Of a stretch of 64,000 nt of DNA, positions 36,905 to 47,621 are shown piece after piece. A model generated the notes under the pieces. That model worked only from the letters and a program-made list of their open reading frames with translations. It did not search any database and was not told the origin of the DNA. Within the stretch, counting starts at the first letter, position 1. Each line of letters begins with the position of its first letter. The stretch spans positions 1,941,609 through 2,005,608 of the forward strand of contig FJUW01000007.1 of assembly GCA_900074885.1 (NCBI GenBank), given 5' to 3'. The stretch is from Rhynchosporium graminicola (lineage: Eukaryota > Ascomycota > Leotiomycetes > Helotiales > Ploettnerulaceae). Both the position numbers and the translations under genes were made by a program.

Positions 36905-37890
36905 TAGTACTAGCTATAGTAAGCTAATCGACGCCTTCACCTCTACCTGAATCGATTATACTCTCTTCTTCGCCTCCGCAGATTATTATATAGGTTATAG
37001 AGTTAGAAATTCGATAATACCTAGATAGCGAGCGTATTAGTAGTATAATTAGTAGTATTTCAAATAAGCTAGAAGAGGAGGGATATACCTACTAATCGAT
37101 TAAGGAGACTGCTAGAGAGATAGCAGATAATACTATTAATTCAAGGGGTATTTCTAGCCTAAGAAGAGATTATACTTACTAGTACGCTACGTATAGAGCT
37201 AATAGTAATCCGACTAAGGTAGATATTAGTAATTTAGCTGATTTCGACTATATTATTAAACGAGTTTTAAACTAGGGAGCTAAAGGTAAGGAGAAGATAC
37301 TTAGACTCTAGATTTACTTTAGTATTATCTTAGTTCTTTAGAGTATAGTTCGACTTCTATAGAAAGATCTAATACTAGTAAAGCCTCTAATTATTACTAT
37401 TCTAAAGCGTATATATAGAGATCTAAGAGAGAAGAGAGAAGAAGTACTAAAGCCTAAGAAACCTCGTATAGCGATAGTATAGTTAATAGAGAAGGAGAAA
37501 CTAAGCTATTAAGCCGAAAAAGGAACCTTTAAGGAGCTCTTAACTTTAATTCAAGTACTATACGCTTATAAAGTTAGCTCTTATAGTTTAACTACTCGCT
37601 TTTACTAAGTAAATAATAATAAGTATTATTACTTTTCAGGAGCTAATTTAACTTACTAGGGCTATAATATTAAAGAAGGAGTTACTATAATTAATAAGCC
37701 TTCTATACTTTATACTATAATATTAGAGACGATAATTAGAGAGGGAATACAGCTTAGAATTAAAGCTAGAGTCTTAAAAGTTATAAAAATAAATTTAAGG
37801 GTATTCATGAAGTAATATAATTAGTAAGAAGTATAATAAACTATAGAAGAGAAGGAGGAGAAGGAGTAGAGAGTAGATTTCTAGTAATTA
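36905..37890 (+). pseudogene. RIP-degraded gene of unknown function
   Basis: Reading TAG/TAA as damaged codons, the plus strand gives a coherent protein-like sequence over roughly 300 codons. Blocks include KEKILRLQIYFSIILVLQSI (Q where TAG stands), IITILKRIYRDLREKREEVL and KPSILYTIILETIIREGIQL. It ends in an acidic, glutamate-rich tail near 37,870. I do not recognise it. It lies between the Gypsy-A1 LTR and the mariner remnant and could be a captured host gene or part of another transposon. Confidence 0.45.
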
Positions 37891-37899
37891 TAGCTATTT

Positions 37900-38935
37900 A
37901 TATACCTTTTTCTTCTTCTTCTTCTTCTTTAAGACCTTAGTACTTATAATAGCGAAAATATGCCCTTGCTCTATATTAAGCTTCAGCTTCAATTCCAACT
38001 ATACGTATAGTTAGTATTAAGAAGCTTTTAAACTCCTTCTAGATATACTATTTCCACTTCTAATTTCTTCTAATCTATATCTTTAGATCTACGAAACTCT
38101 CTTTAATTAGGTTGAAAAAGGGGAAATATAATAGGAGATATTTAAGCTAAAGATCGAAAGTAGCGTATAAGATAGCGACTTTAAGAGCTCTATAGATAGA
38201 GGCGTTATCTATAATAATAACTCTGATTCTAAGCTTAATATACTCCGGTAAGATACTCTTTTTAAGCTATTTAGTAAAGATCTCTATAGTAATAGAGCCT
38301 TAGAAGATCAAAGGCTAATAATACCTCCTTACAGAGTATACTAGTAATATTAATTACCTTATTAACCTTTTTAGAACCCTCGATACCTCTGCTAGAGCTT
38401 CTCTTAGAGCTTAATCTCTTCTTCTTTCTGCTATATATTCGTTATAAGCAGATTTATTAATAAAGTAAAGGTAATAAGAATTCTAGAATACTATCTTACG
38501 CCTCTAAGTAGCGATTAATTCGTCGTTTCGTTAGGCTATAAATACTAAGAGTACTTTCTTAGTATATTTAATTCGTTTGAGAGCTTTAGAGACTTAATTA
38601 ATCGATATATCGATATCGTAAGCTTCGTAAAGATAGGTAGTAATCTTATCTAAGTATAGATCTGGATCTCTCTCTAATAGAGCTATGATATATAGCTCTA
38701 TATTATCAGTTATTACTAGCTGAGGACCTCTCTAGCGTCGATTTAGAGCCTTATCTTATTGGATTCGACGATTACGCTAGTAAATTATCTTATATATTAT
38801 TCTATACTCTCTTGCTAAGGCGCGCAGGTTAAGATTCTCTTCTAAATATAATACTTGATCGATTTAGTATGTTTTCTATACTAGCAGATTAGGAGCTATA
38901 ATATTAACGTTATAGCAGACTTAATATATATTCTA
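37900..38935 (-). pseudogene. RIP-degraded Tc1/mariner-type transposase
   Basis: The minus strand, read through stops, gives the order typical of a Tc1-like DDE transposase. A helix-turn-helix region comes first (about 38,760-38,560, with DPDLYLDKITTYLYEAYDID and SKALKRIKYTKKVLL). Then come a GSITIEIFTK block (about 38,300) and the second catalytic Asp in VIIIDNASIYRALK (about 38,200). The LLYFPFFNLIKESF block (about 38,120) corresponds to the usual PPYSPDFNPIEESF. The last catalytic residues therefore look altered. A 78-bp repeat at 39,036 may be its right terminal sequence. The left end is not seen. Confidence 0.75.
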
Positions 38936-39035
38936 TAGATTAAGAGCTTCAAAAAGATATAGTTTAGAGGCAAATCGGTATAGTATTCATAGAGCTTTAG
39001 TAGTTTCTAGTTCTGATAATTATAGCATATTAATA

Positions 39036-39192
39036 TTTAGTAGGGTTCATACTAAAAGGCGGTGTACTGGCGTTATTTACTGAAGAATCACGCCAAACCG
39101 AAGAATCACTGTATTTGGTGGGGCTCACACCAAAAGGCGGTGTACCGGCGTTATTTTAATGAAGAATCACGCCAAACCGAAGAATCACTGTA
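39036..39192. repeat. 78/79-bp tandem duplication at the RIP boundary
   Basis: Units 39,036-39,113 and 39,114-39,192 share AAAAGGCGGTGTAC and GAAGAATCACGCCAAACCGA and end in AATCACTGTA. Inside each, GAAGAATCAC and GAAGAATCAC(T) form a short direct repeat. Unit 1 begins TTTAGTAGGGTTCATACT where unit 2 has TTTGGTGGGGCTCACACC, so only unit 1 shows the G-to-A and C-to-T changes of RIP. The ends look like a DNA-transposon terminal sequence next to a TA. Confidence 0.8.
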
Positions 39193-39307
39193 TCAAGACT
39201 CAAAGCTTTGAATCGAAAGCCCTAATGAGTACAACTGCTCTATCTCCAGATTCACAAACAGGATCATCGGCACCGAAATCTACCAAATATACGAAAAGCT
39301 ACAGGAA

Positions 39308-40258
39308 ATGGCAGCAACCAAGCCCCTCCGTATCGGCTTTGTACCTGAGCACTTCTCTACCCCTCTATACTATGCACAGGAACACTTTGGTCTCGATGCG
39401 GAACTCATCCCTTTCCCATCTGGAACGGGCCATATGATTACGTCGTTGAGGGATGGGCAGATAGATATCGGTATTGGACTTACGGAAGGATGGGTTGCAG
39501 GACTCGGGAAAGATGATGTCGAGGATGATGGTGGGTATAGGATCGTCGGAACATATGTGGAGACGCCTCTATGTCAGTTCTCAGCTTCTTTAACATTCTA
39601 TCGATACTCAAGATTGAACTGACATCAAAGAATACCAGGCTGGGCAATATCCACCGGCTCAAAACGAGAGATTGATTCCATCGCCGACCTCAAGAATGGG
39701 AAAATAGGAGTCTCACGCATAGGCTCTGGGTCCTATGTGATGGGCTTCGTGCTCGCTGACCAGAATAATTGGCTCTCTCCTTCGTCACCCAATCCATTCG
39801 AAGTGATCCCTCTCGAAACCTTTGAGAAACTCCGCAACGGCGTTAATGACTCTACAGCCGATTTTTTCATGTGGGAGCACTTCACATCAAAACGCTACTA
39901 CGACAACGGCGAAATTAAACGCGTAGGAGAGATATACACTCCCTGGTCGAGCTGGAAGATCGTCGCTGCAACGAGTGTTGAGAAGGGGGATAGGAGGCTG
40001 GAAGAACTGTTTGAAAAGCTGGATAGGGGTGTGAAATATTTTGAGGAGAATAAGGAGGAAAGTGTGAAGTACATTAGTACGAAATTGGATTATAGCGAGG
40101 AGGATGCGAGAGAGTGGTTGAAGACTGTAGAGTTTACGAAGAAGACGAAGGGTGTGGATCTGAAGGTTATTCAGAGGACGGTGGAGATCTTGAAGAAGGC
40201 GGGAGTGTTGAATGAGAAGGGCATGAAGCCGGGTGTTATGGTTACACATATCAGATAG
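39308..40258 (+). CDS. Periplasmic-binding-protein-like protein, Ca3427/NMT1-THI5 type
   Basis: Two exons, 39,308-39,572 and 39,639-40,258, are separated by a 66-bp intron (GTCAGT donor, CTGAC branch site, CCAG acceptor), giving 294 residues. The N-terminus (RIGFVPEHFSTPLYYAQEHF, then IPFPSGTGHMITSLRDG) and the middle (SRIGSGSYVMGFVLADQNNW) follow the type-2 periplasmic-binding fold of the fungal Ca3427-like group. That group is related to bacterial ABC-transporter substrate-binding proteins and to THI5/NMT1. There is no signal peptide, so it is probably cytosolic. The ligand is unknown. The splice restores the Cys89-Trp reading. It starts only 116 bp from the transposon boundary, so its promoter must overlap transposon-derived sequence. 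Confidence 0.85.
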
Positions 40259-40853
40259 GGATGGGAAAGATCATCAGGGGACATCAATTAGATCTGTAAG
40301 CAAATCATCTGTCATCTGCTAGCTTTTCATGAAGCGAGCGAGTAATCTCGCTGGATGCTGTTCCATGGAAGCTCTCTCGAGAAATGTTGTTCGTGAAGAA
40401 TCCGCAGCGTAAGCACTCCTTCTGTCTCCAAAGCATTGCCTAGGGTATAGTTGGAACCAAATCCAATTGTAGGTCAAACAAGTAGGACAAGTTGCAAGGT
40501 CTATTTACCTGAGACTTTGCACGATTTCTTCGAGGAGTTGGGGAATCAGTAATTACTTTAAGTGATACAAGTCAACATGATCCAAAATTCTGAAGGTAAA
40601 TCCGTCTATCACAGCTAATCATAATCTAGACCTGTGACCAAATAAGAACGCATTAAATTGTCCCTTCAAAAATGTTTAGGTTCCCGGAAAGAACAACGGG
40701 CATTGTTGACTTCGGCTGCCAAGCAATCCAGACTTTAGCGATCCCTGTCCGAGTCCAACCGGCGCTTGATCTAGCAGCTTCAGAGCTTCACGACATTTCT
40801 ACATAACAAAGATCCCACCTAATTACCACTCTCACGACACAAGAACCGCAACA
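40259..40853. other. Intergenic, presumed promoter of the twin-CX9C gene
   Basis: I see no ORF, RNA gene or repeat in this 595-bp stretch. It separates two plus-strand genes and ends in an A/C-rich leader (ACCGCAACA before the ATG) typical of a fungal start context. Confidence 0.6.
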
Positions 40854-42020
40854 ATGGGATGGCTATGGGGCTCCTCCGATCCTGCCGACGATGATAACAA
40901 AGGCAAAGATCCTTTGCGCGGTTTAGATCCCAGTCTACGAGATTTCCTCAAGAAAGAATCGCCAGTAAAATACGAGACCGCAACCTCACAATCGCATCCT
41001 GCGCCCATACCGACACCCCAGCCTCAAGATTCTCTCTCCCCAAAAACACAAACCACATCTTCGCAATCCACATCCACATCTACATCCAAAACCAGCTCTT
41101 CCTTCCCAGAAGCAGCAAACGAAACTCAAGTCCCCAGCCAGTCCCTCTACAAAGACGGACGCTACGCGCATCTTTGGAAAACCTACGAATCACAATACGA
41201 AGTCGAGAACGCCAACAAGACAGACCAAGAGAAGATCAACGATGTGTTAGAAGGGTACAAGTACCGGAAACACGAGATCGGGAAGGCGGCGCTGGAGAAT
41301 TGCGCGTTGGAGCAGTTGGAGGTGAATTATTGCTTCAAGAATGGGAGTTGGGGGAGCAGGATGACGATGTGCAGGAAGGAGAATAGGGAGTTTGAGAGGT
41401 GTTATACTATGCAAGCGGTATGTTCTTTTTTCCTTGTAAGAGGTTCTACGCTTCAACTGCGCTTCGATCTGCTATTGGGGGCAGGTAGTGAAGCTCTTCA
41501 TTCGGGGTAAAGGAAATGGCCGTAAGATCTGTACTGATGAGTGTATACGATGCAGAAATTCCTCAAAGCCCTCGGCTACCTCTCAACCTTCGACCGACCC
41601 CCTGAAGTAGACGAGCAAATCCAGATGCACGCCGACACATTATACCACCGCATGCTCGACCAAGAACGCGCCGTAGCGGACGCAAAGGCATCAAACACGC
41701 CCCCTCCCGTCTTCGCACCCCTCCTCAGCTCCTCCAAAGTCCCCGGGGCCGCACACGCCAACAAACCCGAAAACGAACTCCAGCCCTCCGATCTACCGGA
41801 GAAAGTGCAGGTCGCGTTTAAGAAAAGGTTGGAGGGGTTATCGAATGAGGAGAGAGAGCTTGAGGAGAGGGCTATTAAAGCGGAGATTCAGGCGGGCGTG
41901 GAAGTCGCGAAGAATTTGGGGAAGTTGTATGAGGTGCAGAAGGAGGAGAGGAGGGTGAGGAAGGAGATGGGGAGGGAGACGATTGGGGATAAGATTGCGA
42001 GTGTTCTTGGGTTTAGGTGA
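40854..42020 (+). CDS. Twin CX9C (CHCH-type) protein, probably mitochondrial intermembrane space
   Basis: Exons 40,854-41,417 and 41,556-42,020 flank a 138-bp intron (GTATGT donor, CTGAT branch, TGCAG acceptor) and encode 342 residues. After a low-complexity Pro/Ser/Thr region (about 40-95) comes a perfect twin CX9C motif: Cys150/Cys160 and Cys173/Cys183, each pair nine residues apart. The C-terminal third (about 255-342) is charged and probably helical. Twin CX9C proteins are oxidised and retained by Mia40 in the intermembrane space, which is the likely destination. The long tail differs from small CX9C proteins, and I cannot name the orthologue. The splice is in phase and keeps CYTMQA-KFLKALGYLS together. 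Confidence 0.85.
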
Positions 42021-42408
42021 GAAGGTGGTAGGAGAACATTGGAGAAAAAACTGTCCAGTGAAGGATGAATGAGCGACCGACTTTAGACTTGATCATCCCG
42101 TGTGAAATGTACGAGTGTTTGAGATGGATTGTTATGGCTGGGTGAAGAGCCCTTGAACTCTGAAGTGCCAAAGTTTGTATATCTTGAATATGGCTATTGA
42201 GTGTACAGATTAGGAACTTATCGGGTATTTGGTCAGAGATGTAAACTATACATCCACTACAACATGCTTAAATACAAATCAATTCTTCTCTCCCATCGTA
42301 GTTGCAACTTCCCGGCCATCTTTCGGAAGAGGCTTATACTCTGCCCCAACTCTTTCTTTGGGTACCTCTACGTGCTTTATAGGCATCTCGAAGTCAAAGG
42401 ACCAGCTT
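42021..42408. terminator. Shared 3' region of two convergent genes
   Basis: This 388-bp gap lies between the stop codons of the CX9C gene (+) and the phosphopantothenate-cysteine ligase gene (-). It must hold both 3' UTRs and polyadenylation signals. No conserved element stands out. Confidence 0.5.
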
Positions 42409-43818
42409 TCACGACCTCGCCTTGACTTTCTCAATATGCCTGGAATGCAATTCCTCCACCGCCGGTATAATCAAACTCTCAATCTCCATCTCCGGTTCTC
42501 CCTCAGGCAAGTCCCTTGGATCCAATGGCCTATCTCCGCCCTCCCCTCCTCCCTCACCCAAACTCTTTTCTTTCCTCGCCCTCGATCTCGGCACCCTTAT
42601 CCAACGATCCTTCTGGCCCGGCGCCACGAAAACTACCTCCCACTTCCTCGTCGATAGCAAATTGCCGATAACTAGATGATGCTGATACCTGTCGAGCGAA
42701 TACTGCGCTTTGTGCACCAGGATCTCCGGGTCGGTCTCTAGTTTGAAAGAGACGATCATGCCTTCTGGCGCCCAGCCATTGACGAGGTTCTTCAAGAATT
42801 TAGGTACCGGATCGAGATCGACTATGAGCCGTTTACTGCGTGGGACTTTGGGAATGGAGTCGAAATTGTCGAATGTTTCTTCCTCTTCGGGTTCTTTTGA
42901 AATTTGATCTTGTTCTTGCGCTTTGGCTTGAGAGACCCTGTCTGCAGCAGTCGTAGATTGTATCTTGTGCTCCACCATTCTCTCAGGCGGAACAAAGAAA
43001 TCACTAACTGCCGCTGCGAGATACAGCAAACCACTTGGCCCTAACGGTCGCATCAACTGCGCAATCGCTCTTAAGACGAACAGGTAATCGTTGATCGTCG
43101 TAAAGGGCAGCGTCAATAACAAATTCTTCTCTTTAGCAGCATTATATTTCCTCAGCACGCGCAACATCTTCTCCCGATACTCTTCATTGGCGACGACATT
43201 CCCATCCGGTCCCTCATGTAGAAAATCGAGGAAACAGTCCGTGGCATGGCTGTAATGCCGCGAGTAAGGGAGGAGAGAGAATTGTCGATGTAGGAATATC
43301 ACAGCGTAACCCGACTCTAGGAAATATTCTGCGGACGTTGCGCCTCGTGTGCCCGCGCTGAAGTTGTCGATGAAGCGTACGGTTTGCCGTTCTAACGGTA
43401 CGGTTGTCCCGCCTGAGGTTACGAGAACGACGCGTCTGCCTGCCAGGGCATGGGAGCTTATGAATTCTTCTGCGAGTTGCGTGTGTTTGCTGAGGAGTGG
43501 TGGGGAGGGGTTTTCGGAGAAGTAATCGCGTTCTGCTACGTCTGCTGCTGTTTGGCTGGGGATAACGGGCTCGGAGACAACATTGTTGTTAGCCATGCTA
43601 CTTTGTGACGAGTGAGAGGACGAGGAGAAGATCGAGGAGGTGGGTGACGAAGGACGCGAATCGGGGAGCTTAAATGAAAGTGTAAATGTCGAGCTGGAAT
43701 GCGCTGCTAGGGATGAGGATGAGATCGAAGAACGCGGGGTTGTTTGAGTTGAAGTGGGGTGATGCTTATTCGCCGACTCTCCGTTCAGGGTGTTCGTGGA
43801 TGACATTGTATTTGGCAT
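42409..43818 (-). CDS. CAB2: Phosphopantothenate-cysteine ligase (PPCS)
   Basis: A single exon encodes 469 residues from the ATG at 43,818; a second Met four codons in (43,806) is equally possible. The enzyme joins 4'-phosphopantothenate and cysteine, the second step of coenzyme A synthesis, in the cytosol. Eukaryotic forms are usually ATP-dependent. Hallmarks are RRVVLVTSGGTTVPLERQTV and RFIDNFSAGTRGATSAEYFL in the N-terminal part of the core, then LLYLAAAVSDFFVPPERMVE, and near the C-terminus IVSFKLETDP and YQHHLVIGNLL. All match the eukaryotic family. The first 100 residues are Ser/Thr-rich and poorly conserved. The reading frame upstream of 43,818 stays open but has no ATG. The gene converges with its left neighbour. 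Confidence 0.93.
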   Translation of the reverse strand: MPNTMSSTNTLNGESANKHHPTSTQTTPRSSISSSSLAAHSSSTFTLSFKLPDSRPSSPTSSIFSSSSHSSQSSMANNNVVSEPVIPSQTAADVAERDYFSENPSPPLLSKHTQLAEEFISSHALAGRRVVLVTSGGTTVPLERQTVRFIDNFSAGTRGATSAEYFLESGYAVIFLHRQFSLLPYSRHYSHATDCFLDFLHEGPDGNVVANEEYREKMLRVLRKYNAAKEKNLLLTLPFTTINDYLFVLRAIAQLMRPLGPSGLLYLAAAVSDFFVPPERMVEHKIQSTTAADRVSQAKAQEQDQISKEPEEEETFDNFDSIPKVPRSKRLIVDLDPVPKFLKNLVNGWAPEGMIVSFKLETDPEILVHKAQYSLDRYQHHLVIGNLLSTRKWEVVFVAPGQKDRWIRVPRSRARKEKSLGEGGGEGGDRPLDPRDLPEGEPEMEIESLIIPAVEELHSRHIEKVKARS

Positions 43819-44468
43819 AACAAGAGATAAAAAATTACATAGAAGAGATACTATACACGACTTGAAAGAAAGCAAGTTCAAGAAGAGAAACCAGATTCAT
43901 GCTTGCCAGGCTACCAACCTATATCATCGGTGCGTTCCGCTCGGTCAACAGGGTCGGTGTCTTTTGATAGACCTCGGACCATCGGAAGGAGAAGATCGCT
44001 GACCACATCTGAGAGCTCGCATTGGGCCGTGCTGTAGCGGATAGCAAGTTTCAAGGCAAGTCGTTTGCATGTCCTGTCGGAAACGACTCGCCACGAATTC
44101 ATGGTCTTGAGTCAAAGTGGACACCGAAGTTGCTGTTGAATGGAGCGAGGAGAAATGAAAAGATAGCTAGAATGTCTCGGGGAAAAGGGGCCGCTAAGCG
44201 AGCGAGTGTTTTAGCCCGAAGCTCGAACTCGGTTTATGCTTGGGATGATAATTATTGACACATTAGGAGCCTCATCTTTTAATAGGTCTGTGATGGAAGT
44301 TGTTTCGAGAATGTGCCAATGCAATTGTGCGTTGAACAGAAAGCCATGCGATGAAGAGAAATTGCATTTGTTCTCGAAACCAAATGCCTCTCAGCATGAA
44401 CTGAAATTGAGATAAGTGATAAACGTTCCATTCGCCATCAAAAATCATCAAAATACTCTCAGAAAGCC
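43819..44468. other. Intergenic region, no gene seen
   Basis: These 650 bp lie upstream of CAB2 and downstream of the transporter gene, both on the minus strand. Short open frames are present but have no family resemblance or splice support. It presumably holds the CAB2 promoter and the transporter 3' UTR. Confidence 0.5.
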
Positions 44469-45839
44469 CTAGCCCACATGATATCCTGTCGCAGAAACCA
44501 TCCCGTCACGTCTCGCTTGGTTAATAGCCTTCCTCTTGGCAGTTCCAATTCCAGCGACACCCTGTTCCTGATTGGCTCCCAACCAAGGTTTCTTACTGTC
44601 ACCCAAAAGACTTCCAGCCAAGAAATACACAACAAGTCCCAAAAGGATAAGAACGAAAGCAATGGGGTATAAATAGTGGATAGAGTAATGGAAGACCTTG
44701 ATACCGATAATGACACCCCAGAAGTTGCCGGTCAGAAGCGAAATGTCGAAGAAAGCTGCAGATGCCATGCGCAGAATGATCGGTGCAAGAGAATAGAACA
44801 GGCAGAGGATGATCGTGTAGCCGACAAGGTAGCCTGCGACATCACCGTCCCAAGTGGCGGATGCGAATTGGCCACGGTCGAAGATGGAGGCTGTGATTCC
44901 GTTGATGATGATACCGAAGAGACCAAGCATGCCGAGGACTTCGTACATGGGTCGCTTAGAAACGAACCATTCTTCGAATACATTGGAAAGTCCGTAGAAA
45001 GTTGCACCGGCGAGACCGAAGAGATCGCCCTTCAGCATGGTTGAAGGACTTCCACCGTTAGAACCGTTGATGTGGTCGGATGCTAGGAGTAGTCCCATTC
45101 CACCGCAGCAGACAAGGATACCGGCGATTTGTGTCCACTTGTAGCGAACACGAAGAATAAAGAAAGAGATGAGCACGACGCAAACAATGGACCAGAAGTT
45201 GAGAAGTTGAGCCTAGAATTGTTAGCTGAATTTACTCATGGATGATGGGAAGGAATCTTACCGACAATAGGTTGGTGTATCGGTATGCCAACACAGTGAA
45301 GTAGTTACCTTCCACATCCAAAAAACTCAAAATTACATATTTCCATCCATCCACCATCAAAAGCTTGAAGTATTTTTTGAATCCATATTTGTAAATCGTA
45401 TATGTGGTGTAAATAAGAGTAAGCAAGATGTAGTTGAACAGAGTCTGGAAAGCCGGGATGGAAGTGCCCTTTTCCACCAGCAAAGTCGAGAATGTATTGG
45501 TTCCGGTGATGCAAAGGGCGAGAATTTGCCTGTGCAAATCGTTAGTCGAGATACATCTTCAAACCGAATCAAGATCAAGACTTACCCAATGAGTAAGACG
45601 ATCCAAAAGTCCTTAGTAAGCAAGTAAGAATACCAGGACTTCTTCTTTCCCTCGAGGGTCTCAAGCGCATTCGCCAAAACCTCCGGACTGACATCTGTAT
45701 CCTCGACTCTTCTGTCTCCATTCGCATCTAAACTGCTGACAGGCAGCGCATTACTGTCCAAGCCGTCGCTTGACTTGCGATAGGTCTCTCCCATAGGGCC
45801 CCTCTCATTCGTCTCGATGATAGCCTGCTTAGTTGCCAT
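44469..45839 (-). CDS. SLC35F/DUF914 family membrane transporter
   Basis: Three exons, 45,839-45,586, 45,529-45,262 and 45,212-44,469, have introns of 56 and 49 bp (GTAAGT and GTAAGA donors, CTAAC branches) and encode about 421 residues. The sequence shows about ten hydrophobic helices and family blocks such as LCITGTNTFSTLL, YFTVLAYRYTNLLS, GDLFGLAGATFYGLSNVFEE and GNFWGVIIGI. This is the drug/metabolite transporter superfamily near nucleotide-sugar transporters. The substrate is unknown. The ATG at 45,839 is the first in frame. The frame is open upstream to about 46,150 (with an acidic DDDDDD stretch) but has no ATG, so an upstream exon is possible. Confidence 0.87.
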
Positions 45840-46506
45840 TGCGCCGAGGTCTGCGGTTTCCCCTACTAAATTACTACTTTCAATGTCCCGAACAGGATCC
45901 AAATCGTCGTCGTCGTCGTCTAAATTACTTACAAGAAGGGCTTGAAGTTCGTCAGAAGCCGTGATGTCTGGATGCGCGGATATGGTGTAGGTGTATAGGT
46001 AGCGTGCCAAAAGATTAAAGTATAGGTGAGGTAGTGTAGTAAGTAGTTTATCGTCGAGCTTCACACAACGAAGTCTTTTTCTCCAGAGAGACAGTAAAGC
46101 GCAAAGACTTCAAGTCGCTTACTGATGGGCTTATAATGCTCTGTTGATCATGGACCGCAAGTCAAGCCAATGAATGTGCGATGGGAAGGTTGTACGACGA
46201 GAAGGTTGCTTGACAGCTCTAATAAGGGAAACATGAGAAGGCGACTTGGGAAAAAAGCTAATGGATAGTGGGATGGCATTTTGCTCTTTCTGCACTACCG
46301 AACCCTGCAGCTGCACTTTACAGCGGGGCAGGCGGCATGCCAAGAAGCTTAACACTCTTGGAAGACAGAGATGATTGGACGATTCGATCCCATCAGACGG
46401 GAGACAGGAAACGACCAGGGTCTGGCCATTGGTTGTTGGGATTGATGACTAAGTAAGACCTTGTCTGGACTTCAAAGGGCTGAAAAAGGGAAACGAAAAC
46501 TTCTAA

Positions 46507-46537
<31 letters not shown>

Positions 46538-47621
46538 ATAGCGCATGTGGCAAAAGTGAACTTATCGGAACCTTTGATCTTGGCAATTATGGATTTCATC
46601 TCTCATGAAAGTTGATATCCGAGGTCAGGATAGCGTAAAGTCTTTGGTACACATCAGCCATCAGCCTTGGGGCTTTCAGCTTTCTTGAAAATCATGAGCT
46701 CCATGTTCTTCCTCCCTGTGTGGGTCTACTAGGCGTTACGTTAGAAAGTCAAGACGAAGCGAAGTCCACCATGGGCCTGATCCACTTCCCATTTGTACGC
46801 ACGCCACCATGAACGGTCGTCGAGGTCGCGAAGCGGTTGAAAAGGTAACAACAGGAATATGACCTAAGACGCAGGTTGAAATTTGAGCCAGCTTCGCAGA
46901 AGCAATCAATGTATTACGCGGCATCTGTTTAATGGACTAGTTAGTAAAATGATCAAGCGTGTCGACCAGTCGTTTCTGAAAGGGAGAGCACTTGAAATAG
47001 ATATACTAGAGAAAGTAGATTCGCCTATGACGAATAGGTATCGATAGTTAGGCGGGCTATAGAGAGATGTGGGACATAGAATTCTGGATAGCTACAGTTT
47101 GTTTACATCTCCCAGTGTGATTAAGCCACATTTCCTAGAATATGCATTTGCCAGACCAAAAACAAACAAAGAGGCCAAGCGAGGTTTCACGATTGCTTTC
47201 GGCGGGCGATGAACATCGATAAATGAGAGTGGATGACAGAATATGGCCCCTACAAAGACTGACCAATTATTTTTTATGTGCGATTGGATTACAATGGAAA
47301 AACGGGATATTTAAAAATGACACTGAGAAGAAGCTGGAGATGTGTTATTCGCAGGTGGACTAAAATAGTCAGTGATCATAGGAAGGCAATCCAAGCGAAG
47401 CGTGCAATTATGCAGCACAATAAGTATTCGATCAGGACATAATCACTCGAGAGGTAAGACTATTGAGGAGCTAATGATTGATATTTCTTTCATAGCATTC
47501 TGTTTATGCTACAAGCGCTACAAGACATTGGAAATGACAGAAGTACATACTCATACAGGCAACCGTACTAATACAGCTAATTACAGGACCTGACCACTTC
47601 TAGATACTCATATCCAAGAAT
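45840..47621. other. Intergenic region with one microsatellite, no gene seen
   Basis: The stretch holds the promoter (and possibly a 5' exon) of the transporter on its left and the hydrophobin 3' region on its right. A run of about nine AAAT/TAAA units lies near 46,505-46,541. Several short frames exist on both strands, but none shows a domain, signal peptide or splice-supported extension. Confidence 0.5.
46505..46541. repeat. (TAAA)n microsatellite
   Basis: About nine uninterrupted tetranucleotide units. No functional meaning is inferred. Confidence 0.9.

Noticed and set aside
1..39060. AT-rich block considered as mitochondrial DNA
   Set aside because: It consists of LTR retrotransposons with TpA bias and joins directly to spliced nuclear genes.
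43819..43881. An N-terminal extension of CAB2 to 43,881
   Set aside because: The frame is open, but the codon at 43,881 is TTG; the first ATG is at 43,818.
45840..46064. A transporter start at 46,064
   Set aside because: The codon is GTG, and no ATG exists upstream of 45,839 in this frame.
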